NCBI RefSeq assembly: GCF_003573695.1
Contig: NC_039359.1
Coordinates: 73,293,292 to 73,357,291, forward strand
DNA: 64,000 nt
Source of the DNA: Papaver somniferum
Taxonomy: Eukaryota > Streptophyta > Magnoliopsida > Ranunculales > Papaveraceae
Reading direction: 5' to 3'
Of the stretch, positions 47,494-58,839 are shown one piece after another. Position numbers and translations under genes: made by a program. Numbering within the stretch: the first letter of the stretch is position 1; every line of letters begins with the position of its first letter. The notes below the pieces were generated by a model. That model saw nothing but the letters and a program-made list of their open reading frames with translations, ran no database searches and was not told the DNA's origin.

Positions 47494-47628
47494 AACTAAA
47501 AATTGCATTCATCACTAAGGAATTCAAATATTATACATAGTTTTGTGGATGGTTCACCGTAGCAATTCTGGATTTTCCAACGAAGAACCGGTGAGTATCT
47601 TATTATCTTTGTCCTTCTTATGTAATCA

Positions 47629-50600
47629 CACTAGTGGAAAATACAAATAAAAAGTTTGCTATAAAGACACTTAAAATCGCAATGACACACTGCTTTCGGT
47701 AGCCCTAACATTGTAGCCTTATTTCCCAAAAGGACTGCGCCTGGGAGCCCTATAAGTTCTAAAATTACGTCTTCTTTCACCCGTTTAAAATTTAGTACTG
47801 ATAGACACCGTCATTTTGCTGGATCATATTTTATAAAAAAAAAATGAAATTGATTAAGCTGAATGCTAAACTGACTCAGCTGAATCCAGAACTAGAAAAA
47901 AATTAAACAAGGAACAAGAAACTAAAATTCAATCTATATTCAATAATTCAAATACAACCTGAATTCTTCAGTTGAAAACATTCCCCATTCAATTAATCTT
48001 AGAATTCATTATACTACAACAAACTGATCAAAGCTGATTTCAGTTGACAATTGGATTCAGAATCACCAAAAAATTGAAACAAAACCTGAAATATGACCAA
48101 TACAAGCTCTAAGTTTTCTTAGAGATTAGGGCAAACTAACTATCTAATGATCTATATGATGAAGAACTAACTATCTGATGAGCCGCACACCTTAGAATCA
48201 CATACCTGCTGCAAAAATAAGCTTGGACATTAGTTTACAAACTAATTTCAACATAACAAGAGTTAAGTATTCAAATATGATATATAAAACAATGTGCAAT
48301 TCATTCGACATACATATCTTGACCGAAACAAGTGTGGGATACAAAACAATACCTGCTTATGTTGTTATTCGATAAGCGGGTGAACAGATCTGGTGTAACA
48401 GTTTTTCTAAGAATCCCACAAGTACATGCACCGGCAACATCAGCTTGAACCTGCATCAATATATTTTAGCACTTGTCAGTAATCATCCCAAATGGAAGTA
48501 GTCACTGCTTATAAACTCTCAAGACTAATATAAGGATTATGTATAAGACAAATAGAAGAGATGCTAGGTTATGTTAACAAGGGATTAGTCTTTAAGTATT
48601 TGAAAATAGACTTTCTGACAAACTTGACCTAACGATCCAACAAGCTCATAAATACTACTAGATATCAAAAAATCTTTCTCAACATGAAGCATTTCCTGAA
48701 AATAGTAGAAGCAAACATCTTAGTGACTACACTTTGTCCCAAAGATGCAGTTAATGTATACAAACTACACATTACTTCCATATTAACTACTTGGCGTCAT
48801 GCAAGCCACAAAGAGAAAGAAAAACAAGCACAATTCATTAAATACAGTGTACAACAAATTGTGATCAATGTTAATGGACCTTTGCTACGTACAAACAGAA
48901 CAAGCATGCAACAAACTATAAATCAGTGTAACCTTATCCTCCAATACAGATAACAAGATTCTACAGCTGCAAGTTAATAAATAATGACCACTTCAGTTCA
49001 CAAATACCATAACCAGGAAATAATAAATGATAAAGAACCTAAGGTTTGAGAAATTACAATGAATTATTGATTGCCGCCTGCTGCTGTAACTTGAAGGTCC
49101 CTTCACCTCAGGCCTCAACAAACTTCTATCAACCACATAAAATTTGGATAATTTAGCAATGTAATGCTGATGAACATAAACAACAGAAAACAATTTGATT
49201 TAGTGCCTCAACATCGGCCTTCCATTAGGCATAGTTCATTCTTTGTCCTCTCATATAAGACTCGTATCTATCTATCTGCAAATAAAGCATAGAATCCAGT
49301 GAATGATAAACAGACTGCTACTAGCACAGTTTCAACTTCTCACAGTGCATTTGCAATATGTGAAAACAATATACTTTGTAAATACAGAGATCAACACAAA
49401 GTAGATTTTGTTTTAAAGCTATTAGATGGGTGCTATAACCATATGAGAACCCACTCAAAAAATATCCTATCAACTATCAAGTAATCAAGCAAGCAATCTA
49501 TTTAAAATCTAAACACACGAAAATATTCTCAATAGACAAGCTTCGCAGGGCATAAATCTAAGGTCAAACTGGGTAGCTAACAGAGGCAACTCGCGACATA
49601 CTAAAATCAGAATCTTAAGATAGTACGGTAAAGCTATCGATATTCAAGTAATCAAGTAAGTAATCTGTTTAAAATCTAAACACATGAAAATATTCTCAAT
49701 AGACAAGCTTCGCATGGTATAAATCTAAGGTCAAACAGGGTAACTAACAGAGAAAACTGGCGACATAATGAAATCAGAATCTTAAGATGATATCGTAAAG
49801 CTATCAATATTTGGGATGTCCTATGGCTCCCATTCGTCCCAATTTCCAAATCTGAACTCCTACAACAGACAATAAACAAAAATAAGTAGTTCAGCTCACT
49901 TTAAAGAGTATGAAATGTTTATTATTTCACTAAGATACTAATTTCACCTACCATCCTCTTCTTGTTCATCAATTTCATCCTGACATATCCAAATTTAGCA
50001 TCACATATATATGTAAAGAGAGATAACTATTCATAAGAGAAAAACAGAACAAAGGTAAAGGAGACTCACCTTCAATGTTCTTTTGAGGTTCAAAAACTTT
50101 TCGAAGGTACCTTCCATATGACTTCAACTAAAGGAGCAAAACCCATACAACTTAACAATAAAACTAGAGAGACAATAACCAAGTTCTAAGGTAAGTAAAC
50201 ATAATAAGAAATGAGACTCTGAAAGTTGCTCATAATCTCAATATAAAACTACCTTTAGATGTAGGAGATGGAGCCATTATTAGCTACTAGATCTTCTTAC
50301 AAACTGAAATTAAAACAACAACAAAAATGATCAGACACCTTAATATAAATGAGCAAAATAAGTAAGGTTTTAATTCTTTGAATCCCTAGTTTTAGAATTT
50401 CAAATCGTAAGGAAGAAAAATGTCTGCATACCTTATAAGGTATATGAACAACATACAAAATCTAATTGAGCAGCTTTAATTGCTGCAACATCACCACCAG
50501 AACAAATCCAACATTTTATTAAAAAGAATAGTGAGTAAATATAAAACAAATAGCAATTACTTGTATAAGAATAGTGGCTTTGATCAAAGATTGGACTAAA

Positions 50601-51096
50601 AAATGGACCTAGGGTTTGGTAAATGATAATAAGAGATTGCATAAAACCCTAAAGGTGGGAGCGTGCGAGTGAGAAGTTTAATGAAGGAAACATGGGAACG
50701 AATAGTGGTGATTATTGTTAACTAGTATTTGAAAGAATGGAGTGAAAAGCAGACGGAAGTGGACGATCAATTTTTTTGCAGAGTTTTTTCTCTGTAAGAG
50801 AGAAAGGAAGATGAAGACGAAGGGAAAGAAAGATAAGTGGTCGATAGAAACGAGAGAAAGAGAGAGAAACCCACTGAAACTAGCCCCGCACGCAGTCCTA
50901 ATCTTATTCCTTCTAGAAGCTTTTTTATTTACAAACTACCCTCAATATATTACGACTTCCACAGTAGCTCGATTCAGTTTTCCGTACTTTTTTTAATAAA
51001 AACGTCTACTTCCGAAAGATTGGCTAATTAAGAACATCGTCGGTAGTTGTTTTTATAAATCCTGAACAGACTTAAAAACCCCATTTTTCACTAGTG
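47629..51096. mobile_element. CACTA (EnSpm/CMC-type) element, non-autonomous
   Basis: The 3468-bp segment begins CACTAGTGGAAAATACA and ends ATTTTTCACTAGTG, terminal inverted repeats of the CACTA type, with a 3-bp duplication TCA at 47626-47628 and 51097-51099. No transposase (TNPD-like) frame is seen. The interior has exon-like segments on the minus strand. It is inserted in what appears to be the intron of the Myb-like gene. Confidence 0.85.
48353..50270 (-). other. Exon-like segments inside the CACTA element, unrecognised
   Basis: Minus-strand blocks bounded by splice-like sites: MAPSPTSK before GTAG at about 50262; MEGTFEKFLNLKRTLK (50117-50071) before GTGAGT; a block at about 49998-49955 reading GYVRMKLMNKKRMV; one at about 49863-49805; and 48450-48353 (VQADVAGACTCGILRKTVTP) between TGCAG and GTATT. 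These look like short exons of a host gene captured by the element. The order and joins are guesses, and I do not recognise the protein. Confidence 0.3.
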
Positions 51097-51139
51097 TCAA
51101 CTGCATCATAAATATCTGAATTTGTTGTTTGTTGTACAG

Positions 51140-51214
51140 AAAACCATCGCTCAGACCAAATTTACTGAAGAAAGCAGAAGAAAGTTTAAGCACTTTGAAT
51201 GTCATGAACTCTAG
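51140..51214 (+). pseudogene. Putative last exon of the Myb-like gene
   Basis: After TTGTACAG the sequence reads KTIAQTKFTEESRRKFKHFE, then CHEL and a stop at 51212-51214. The placement after the CACTA element, in line with the donor at about 47590, suggests it is the 3' exon of the gene begun at 46945. The splice is inferred only from GT/AG positions. Confidence 0.35.
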
Positions 51215-51440
51215 AAAGAGAATGTCGCTGGATTTGATGTAGTTCGATGTTTTTTTGTGGTTTATTAAAATGTAGTTTGATGTTTTTGTTGTGGTTTATT
51301 AAAATGTAGTTTGATGTTATTTGCAAGTTTAAATTATAATAAATTTCGCTTAATCTTAAGTGGAAATCTATTTTCATTCATTGATGCCAATTCTTTTAAA
51401 AGATATAAACGTAGGCAATAATAAAACGTACTAAACAACT

Positions 51441-51695
51441 TCAATAAAAATTGAGTACAAGTTTTGGCCTCTTGTTTATCTTCATTTGACGTATCTTCCA
51501 TTCAACGCGCTCTTTGACAATTACGCCTTTGTTTTTGAATTTTTTGTTGTTAACTTTCAAAACTGGAACTCTTCTTTGCCTTTTATCGGAACATTTTCTT
51601 GGAGCAAATTCAAAAACTTGCACTTCCCTCTTACAATTTTCAATCTTTTTAAAACTCCTACATATCTTAGAACCAGCAGCTTTCAAGTTTTGCAT
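51441..51695 (-). CDS. Small basic protein of unknown function
   Basis: An 84-codon frame, MQNLKAAGSKICRSFKKIEN at its start, rich in Lys/Arg (KCSDKRQRRVPVLK, FKNKGVIVKER). No family recognised. The reason to list it is its context. A TATA box (CTCTATAAATTACC on the minus strand, about 51800) and a leader resembling those of 45488 and 46945 lie upstream, with the GCCAGCG/ACGCC motifs beyond. An upstream ATG (at about 51725) opens a short overlapping frame. It faces the Myb-like gene convergently, as 46615-46087 faces 45488. It may be a remnant rather than an active gene. Confidence 0.4.
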   Translation of the reverse strand: MQNLKAAGSKICRSFKKIENCKREVQVFEFAPRKCSDKRQRRVPVLKVNNKKFKNKGVIVKERVEWKIRQMKINKRPKLVLNFY

Positions 51696-51779
51696 AGCAA
51701 AAAAGTGTGATCGCCTTTACAGCCATGTTAGAAGAGAAAAATCAAGAGAACTGAATTTGGTGTGAGTGAATTGTTTGAA

Positions 51780-51960
51780 GATGGTGGTAATTTATAGAGG
51801 TAAAAAGTGAAACTCGAATTTAAAAAAACTACCCTTTGGCGGGTGTAGCAAACACGCCAGCGTGTTATCTTCAAGCGTCGCGTTTGTTCTTCCTTCGCCA
51901 GAGTGTTTACTTCCAACGCCAGCGTATGTCTCATGTTCGCGCGCCTATTTATCTAACGCC
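51780..51960 (-). promoter_or_regulatory. Promoter-like module upstream of the basic protein
   Basis: Read on the minus strand it has GCGCGC, ACGCTGGCGTTGG, CTGGCGAAGG, CGCGACGC and ACGCTGGCG, then CTCTATAAATTACC. The same set (GCGCGC, then GGCGTT motifs, then TATAAAT) occurs on the plus strand at 45210-45430. Confidence 0.45.
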
Positions 51961-52039
51961 CTATGGTTTACCATAATGGAAAACCCAGTTTGGCCATCCA
52001 CGTGACTCAACAAAAGATTTTATTTAGCAATTTCCATAG

Positions 52040-52560
52040 GAATTTCCCTAAGAAGTTAGCATATCGATTGTATTGCTTGAAATGATATTTGAATTTATAT
52101 GTTTGTTGAAAATATTGTTAAAAAATATTGGAACCCATTTTTAAAAGAAAAAATCTGATTATTTTTCTTATTCTTTTTGGGGGGGTTTTGAATTTTTCCC
52201 CCTAAACGAATTAGTGATTGAGATTTCCCTTAGATTGTTAATCTTATCAACTTCCCCCCTAAAGTAATTTTTCTGTCGAAAATACTCATATTATTTACGT
52301 TTGTGACCTATATGTGTGCACTCCCATCACCACCATAGTACCTCCTCCCAGCACCTCCGTCGACAACAAAAGATCATTCCTTATCATTCCTTATGGTGAT
52401 TGGTGATGGATAAAAATCAACTTTAAGCAAACCCCATAATAAACAATTTAATAAAAATCACCATAAACCTACTATATTTTCAACAAACATATAAATTCAA
52501 ATAGCATTTCAAGCAATACAATCAATATGCTAACTTTTCTTGGGGAAATTCCTATCGATG
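52040..52560. repeat. Inverted repeat pair interleaved with the MULE-type MITE
   Basis: About 80 bp at 52043-52122 (ATAGGAATTTCCC, AGTTAGCATAT, GATTGTATTGCTTGAAATG, TGAATTTATATGTTTGTTGA) recurs in reverse at 52478-52553. The first arm is outside the MITE and the second inside it. Confidence 0.75.
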
Positions 52561-53103
52561 ACAAAGCTATGTATTCCAGTACAAGCAATTGAGGAAAGGA
52601 ATCATAAAATAATAAGCAAATTAACTAATTGATCAAGTCTTGGAGACATGTCTTCATCGTTTTCCAATGGAACCCACCAAAACAAATCTTGCAAAGCCGC
52701 ATCCCTTGAGCTTTATTGATTTTTCTATCTCTTTCTATTTTCTTCTCTTTTACATACCCCCGGAGTAATCACGATAAAACCCTAAAATAATTTATCAGAA
52801 TTTATTGCATCATTGATATATAACTTTAAAAGTTATTGTAAATGATCTTTACGAATAGATAAATTGCACACATAATCAATGGATTAAATCTAATTTCTTA
52901 TATTATTTGTTCGTAAACAAATATTTTTTGGTTTTTATTATTGTTGATGGTGATTGATAGACACACACGTTAAGGTCACACATGAGAAGAATAGGGGTAT
53001 TTTGGACAGAAACATTATTTTAGGTGGGAAAGTTGCTAAGATTAACAATTTAAGGGGGAAAGCTCAATCACTAATTTATTTAAGGGGTAAACTCAAAGAT
53101 CCC
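52180..53103. mobile_element. MULE-type MITE with ~150-bp terminal inverted repeats
   Basis: Left arm about 52180-52340 and right arm about 52935-53103 are reverse complements with about 80% identity by eye (shared AAATTAGTGATTGAG / ATTAGTGATTGAG, TTGTTAATCTTA, TTTCTGTC, TGTGACC). The flanks are TTCTTTTTG (52171-52179) and TTCTTTTTT (53104-53112), a possible 9-bp TSD. Long inverted repeats with a 9-bp duplication fit Mutator-like elements. No transposase frame is present. Confidence 0.7.
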
Positions 53104-53112
53104 TTCTTTTTT

Positions 53113-54978
53113 AATTATACTATTTGCATTTTTTATTCTGATTATTTTGTCCTTATTGCTTTTCCATCTTCATTTTCAGATTACTTCAAACAAAGTTCCT
53201 TAATGCTGGTGGAAATGAATATTGAGAATCATAAATCACATATCCTATACCAAATGAGAAACTCACCTAAAGGTTAAGCACCTACTATTTTGTTCTTTTA
53301 ATGAATTATAATGTGTCGTATGCTTTGTAAATTGTCCATTTCATTCATGTTCTACCAATGTTCTAGTGTTCCTAGAAGCGTTAAACGTAGGAAAACAGCG
53401 ACGAGCACAATAATACTTTAAAATGCTTTCTCAATTGGATAGGGGACTCATCATCTTCGGATAACCAATTTGGTAGTGTTCCTAAAAGCGTTGCATCCAA
53501 AAGATTCTACAAAAAAAAAAGAAACTTTGAATATTCCTATGGTCAAAAACACCCCTTTCTTCTTTCAACTTTGTATAATTTAGATGCTTTAATAGTTCGG
53601 TTTATACTCACCTGTTAAGTTACATGGATTGGCCAAACAACCACCTTAATATAATTTGTGGCTCATAATATTTCTTTCTATTTAATTTCATTTAATTTTA
53701 CCACACCAATCACAAGCTAACCTTCTCATTCTTAGTCTCTATCCTATTATTAATTGTTAACCTTGAGCGAGTTACGATTTATTGGTTATATTCTCAAACT
53801 TTGATCACACAGCTAAATAATTTATCTCAACTTTGTTGTCATGGTTTTATTATAATTTTAGTCTTTTGTGGATCAGTGACAGCGATATCATGGTTTTAAA
53901 ACAATACTATTATAAATAAAACATATATTTCTTTTGCGCAGATGTTTACTACTATAAGATTGTGCAAAAAAAAAATTGATAATGTACATTTTTACCGCTA
54001 TATTTTTTTCATCGAGACTGTTTTCCTACCTTATTAAGAGGTTTTCTTGGGCACGCCTACATGGTTTTAAATTTTCAGGTAACAAGCACAAAAATAATGC
54101 CAAATAATGATTCATAATACTATAGTCAACAAAAGTTAAGAGCTTTATTGCATCCAAGAGACTCCATAAGGAATATCACACAAAAATATTTTTTACTAAT
54201 TGTTTTAACATGATTTTTATTCACTGATGGATAGCTGAGTCTAGTGTTATCAGGATAAGTGGTTAACCATTTGACTGACTATCTAACCATGGTTTCATTA
54301 TTTTTATGCAATAAATAACCACACACTTGGAAGGTCAATATTGTAGAATGCGTAGAAGTTTTGAGGTACTAGAGATCTTATTGTGTTATTGAATTCATAA
54401 GAACATAGAATGTGATATTTATTGTTGAATCCATACTGGGTTATAATGTTTTTGAACTATTCTTAAGAGGAAAAAGTCAACAAGGATCTGAACATTTTTA
54501 AAGCCTAGCCAACTACTAAGGAATGATCTTAATTATATGACGTGATTTTTTAATAACAAGCATAGTTCAGTATTTTGGTTTTGCACGGTCACTAAAATAA
54601 GGGAAATTCAAAAGTGAAATATTTCGAATGACCATAAGATACCTTTGTAAACTATAAACCACTATAACGTGTTTTTTTGTTGTTGGAGAAAGAGAGTGTG
54701 AAAATTAATTATGATAAATTTGTGGCTTGAGGATAAAACTCTAACATATTTAGAAAGATGTGAAAGTTTGAATGATTTTAGAAATAAATCAGATAGAAGT
54801 ACATGAAAAATGATTTGTATATTGAAGATCGGAAATATCAATCAATTTTTTCTCCACTTTTAGTAAGAAGGGTAACACGACAAATAATAAGTATTAAATA
54901 TAATATCCAAACGATAGAAAATGCTTATCAAATAAAAACTCTGCCAGCTCGAGTTAAGCCATACTTACCAAGATATTT
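53113..54978. other. AT-rich intergenic sequence, no gene seen
   Basis: No supported frame. Long runs of A/T and no family text on either strand. Confidence 0.5.
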
Positions 54979-55619
54979 ATAAGTCGTACTAGCACCAATA
55001 GTGTGGTTACTCAATCTTATTAATTCACTGATCAACTTCGGTTAATTGTAGGTACGATTAAATTTGAGTTTGTTTCTACGATGTATTTTGTCAGGATCCA
55101 TTACAGTAGAATGCTCAAAAATGTGCAAAACATATATATCTTTGAAACACAAATTTAGATAAACTTCTCAACTTTACAAATAGTATACTAAATAATTTTA
55201 TATTTCTTTTTATCATCTCGACGAATATTAGTTGTAAAGACATTAGTTCTAAAAGCTTAATAATTGTATGAAATAGGCCGTGTCAGACATTTCCCAATAA
55301 GTTCATACAAGACATTTGGTAAATTTTTCCGTATTTAACTTGAAAAATGTTTTGCATATATATTTTAGTTTAGTTTATTTTACCTATGTATTAATATTTG
55401 GATTACTTTTAGCTTTCCCGCATAATGGTAAAATAAGATTTTTATCGGGATTCTTAAAATAAACAAATTTTTTACTTAACAATCGGATAACAAAAGAGAT
55501 TCAACAGAATAATATAGTATAAAGTGAAATTCAAATAAAAGGAAAAAAAATAGAAATTGAGACATAAGAGCCTACTATAATATAGACCCGAGCCTACTAT
55601 TGGTGCTAGTACGACTTAT
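54979..55619. repeat. Perfect 23-bp inverted repeat, 641-bp span
   Basis: 54979-55001 (ATAAGTCGTACTAGCACCAA plus three bases) is the exact reverse complement of 55597-55619. Such ends could be those of a small transposon, but no TSD is clear. Confidence 0.7.
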
Positions 55620-55663
55620 GAATATAACACTAGCACCAATAGTAGGCTCTTATGTCTCAATTT
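55555..55663. repeat. Hairpin with a slipped duplication in one arm
   Basis: The right arm 55629-55663 pairs with 55555-55610. The inner 20 bp (AGCCTACTATTGGTGCTAGT, 55591-55610) pair perfectly over an 18-nt loop. The left arm has an extra segment of about 20 bp in which AGCCTACTAT occurs twice (55569-55578 and 55591-55600). Confidence 0.75.
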
Positions 55664-55729
55664 AAACCATCATCCATTTTACATGCATCAAAATTTTAAA
55701 ATACTAAACTTCTTTTAAAACCTACTTTA

Positions 55730-57530
55730 TCATTGGCATTTATCATTATACCCGGGACCTCCATAGTAAAATCCGTATCCATTTGTATCATGATGGTTGT
55801 TGTCAATTTCCAAGCTATAGCAGTTTGGATTTGTCACTCTCATCCCCACATTTTCAGGATCCTTGGTCATGTTGTTTTCATCAACTATTTGAACCCAATT
55901 AAAATAACTCGATGTTTTCAATCTACCCTCTGAAGGGAAATGACCGCTACCCATTTGTGTCGAAGTATGTCGTCCTTTACTTTTGTGGTTCGAGATTTAT
56001 CCACCAAAATGTATTTTTTTTGTTGTCGTTGATAATTCTGTGAAAAGGGAATTTGGATAATATCTGACTAGATTACCTTGTATTTGGACCCACCATTGTC
56101 CACCAATTTGGTCCTGCCAAATTACTCAACATTATATATAGACCAAAGTTTGTAATGAGTATAAAATTTGATCGCTTGTATTTTCTTACTTTGTGAATAC
56201 TGAAGCTGGCATCTTTCTGGGCGCCATTGAAAGTGGATACCTCTGTGAAACTTCCACCAAGTCAGAAATTTGATGCTGTTTGCACAAAACCATCACATTG
56301 GAGGTCGTAGCAACCCGAGTTCTTGTATCCGTCATTCTAAAAGAAAAGAAATCAAATGGTTTGATCTTTTTGAGAAAATAATACCAAACAATAATATATG
56401 TCTTTCAAGATGTCCTCGTCAATAGGACATTCCGTATAACGAAAAAGATAATAATACTTACAGTCCAGTATATAAAAAATCTAGTCTGATCGTCGTCATA
56501 TACGTATGGGTTCACCTAATAAAAAACAAAGAAAAAATTCAATGGTGCCAAATAAGAGGACATAAATTTACTTGTGTATAATTTTTGGCGTATAATTTAC
56601 CGTCCATCTGGCTTCAACAGTGTTTTTTACTTCGTTGTCACCGGCTGTAACCCAAATTTGGGATATACTTATTTCGGTTGATGTTTCTGTAACCGGTTTC
56701 CAAATATTTATTTTAGCTTGTGCTCCAAGGAAATTTCCATTAACCTCGATTACCGCATACTGAAAAGTGTATTTATGCACATATAAGAAAATGTTTCGAT
56801 AATTATATATATACATGTACAGAAAGTAACGTAAAGTAAACTAATAATAACAATATATGGTATGGGATTATGTATACCTCATGGCTGCTTCCAATTTCTT
56901 TTGGAAGTGATGCATTAAGAGTTTTATAAGGTGATAATTTTGGATGATCATATTTACGGAAATTTATTGGATTATAATTTTTTCCTTTCCTCCGTATAGG
57001 GATAGTTCCTTCCGGACATGATCCATATTTATGCCAAGATTGTGTAAGTGGAAACGTGCCGAAATTATTTGATTTCATTTCTTTCGGGTACGAATTTGGT
57101 TTCACCTATTTCACAACAAAAAAATAAAATAATTTTGTAAGAGTTAAAATAAAACATATAAGATATTATAAGAAAAATATGTATACATATTAAACCTGTA
57201 TTTTGTGATTATGAAGCAAAGGATGGCTAAGACTAGGCTGTTTGTGTATATCATAACAATCGATGATCTCATTATTTTCCACCTCCAAAAAAAAAATAAA
57301 AAAAAATCCATAAACATAAGATTAACTTTGGAATAAGAATGAATCTATCCATAAACATAAGATTAATTACATACACAGTATTGCATGTAAAAACAATACT
57401 TCACCTTAATAGTGTTTATTATTGCTTTGTTCATCGTGTCTAGTGCCATTCTTCCTTCAACTAATTCTTCATTGATGATTATCATTAATGTGAATAGCCA
57501 GCATGTTAAGCCAAACAAGTTCGACATCAT
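55730..57530 (-). pseudogene. Neprosin (DUF239) family pseudogene with introns
   Basis: Minus-strand exons give the neprosin architecture. There is a signal-peptide-like start (MMSNLFGLTCWLFTLMIIIN), then activation-peptide text (DCYDIHKQPSLSHPLLHNHK at about 57280-57195) and the linker exon (TFPLTQSWHKYGSCPEGTIP). The catalytic neprosin domain follows (YAVIEVNGNFLGAQAKINIW, EISISQIWVTAGDN, SGCYDLQCDGFVQTASNF, QIGGQWWVQIQGNLVRYYPN, GSGHFPSEG, NPNCYSLEIDN, YGFYYGGPGYNDKC). Introns have GT/AG ends. Two in-frame stops interrupt it: TGA after ASNF (about 56267) and TAA after KIHFGG, where the family has Gly-Glu-Ile (about 56010). Neprosins are secreted prolyl peptidases; this copy cannot give a full protein. 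Confidence 0.82.
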
Positions 57531-57872
57531 CAAACAAATGTGATATGATTTTTTTTTTATTTTTTCTTTGCTAAGCAACGATATGATTAATGAAGAAGAA
57601 TGGTTAAAAGATTATATAGTCTTTCTGACATTAATGCTATAATATTTGCTATTAATACTATAATATTTGTAAATATTATAACATTAAAAAGAAATATTAA
57701 CACCACCATAATTTGCAATTAAATTTGTAAATATTATAGTACTGCAATATTTTCAATTGATATATATTTTCAATTAAATTTCATTTAAATACTATAATAT
57801 TATAATATTTGTAATTAAATTTCATTTAAATACTATTCTATTTAAAAAAAATTTTACCTTAAATTGATACTA

Positions 57873-58085
57873 CTCCCTCCGTCCCTATTATGTAGGCGGA
57901 GTTTTGAAAATTTCTTGTCCCATTATATATGCAGAAATCTAATTCCAAGACATTTTTTCCACCTTTACCTTTAATTAAATAACATGGGTATTATCACAAT
58001 CAAGTTTATTTTTTTAGTATTGGAAATTGGATAAAGGGTAAAACAAAAAAGTGAATGGAAATTGAAAAAAATTCTTATACTAAGA
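57873..58085. mobile_element. Stowaway-type (Tc1/mariner) MITE end, truncated
   Basis: TA followed by CTCCCTCCGTCCCTATTATG, the standard plant Stowaway terminus, then GGCGGAGTTTTG. No matching right end is found in the next 300 bp, so the right boundary is approximate. Confidence 0.55.
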
Positions 58086-58088
58086 GAA

Positions 58089-58121
58089 AACCGATTCCTA
58101 TAGTGCCACTTAGGAATCGGT
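58089..58121. repeat. Short hairpin
   Basis: ACCGATTCCTA and TAGGAATCGGT are perfect 11-bp arms around an 11-nt loop. No associated gene. Confidence 0.6.
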
Positions 58122-58439
58122 CTATGTGCATGTATCGTGCTTTCCAATTTTTACAATAGGATTATGTAGCAAGTAATATATGCTCCGATTATGGTGTTCT
58201 TCGCGAATTAAAACATCGTCCCATAATCCGTCTACGAGTGCATAAAGATCCACCTGTTCTGGGCTTATTGTTTTTAGAAAAAAAAAATCGTCTTTTGATG
58301 GCAAATTAAGATTGGTTGATTTCTAAATTAATAAAATTAAACATCTCTTAATCAACCGAATTAATAATAATTAATAAGGATCAAATTAGCCATCAAGTAA
58401 AAATTCGGCTAAAGGACTTTCTAATTTACTTTCTAATGA

Positions 58440-58839
58440 CCATATTTTGTCTTTTAATGATAGACCGGCCATAGCCCTTAAATTAGGGAGGTTCACAAAG
58501 CTCCCCGTCTTTCTTTCTTGCTCCATCGTGGCTTTGACTGGTTGGACATTAATTCAAAAAAGAAGGGAAGCTTACGAGGTTCTGACTTCTATGACCCTAT
58601 TTTTGAAAAATAGGCTAGGTCGGAAAGCTACAACTGTGAAAGAGCTCAGCTTTTGCCCACTGGAACAGGTGGTTTCTGCCCGGTTAGGGGGTAATTTACG
58701 CTAGGTAGGAAATCATGCATACTCTTTTTAGGGTTATACGACACTTTTCATTAGTTTCAGTGGCAATTGAGTTCTTGGTTGCAGGCCTGGGCCTCTAAAG
58801 ACCCGATGTGATCTCTAGACTAGATTCCCCTTTGCCTTA
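58440..58839. other. GC-richer stretch next to the nad9 fragment, possibly organellar
   Basis: Base composition rises abruptly from about 58440 and continues into the nad9 piece, with text such as CCACTGGAACAGGTGG and GGCCTGGGCCTC. An 85-codon frame (58447-58704) has no recognised relatives. I infer that this is part of the same mitochondrial insert, from contiguity and composition only. Confidence 0.3.

Noticed and set aside
49299..49484. Short plus-strand frame in the CACTA element
   Set aside because: No splice, promoter or family evidence, and the exon-like signals in this element are on the other strand.
47629..51096. CRISPR-like or satellite array
   Set aside because: A 120-bp near-repeat occurs (49500-49620 and 49670-49800, AAAATATTCTCAATAGACAAG), but there are only two copies without regular spacers.
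58122..58304. 60-codon minus-strand frame MPSKDDFFFLKTISPEQVDL
   Set aside because: No recognised family and no promoter or splice context; too short to support as a gene.
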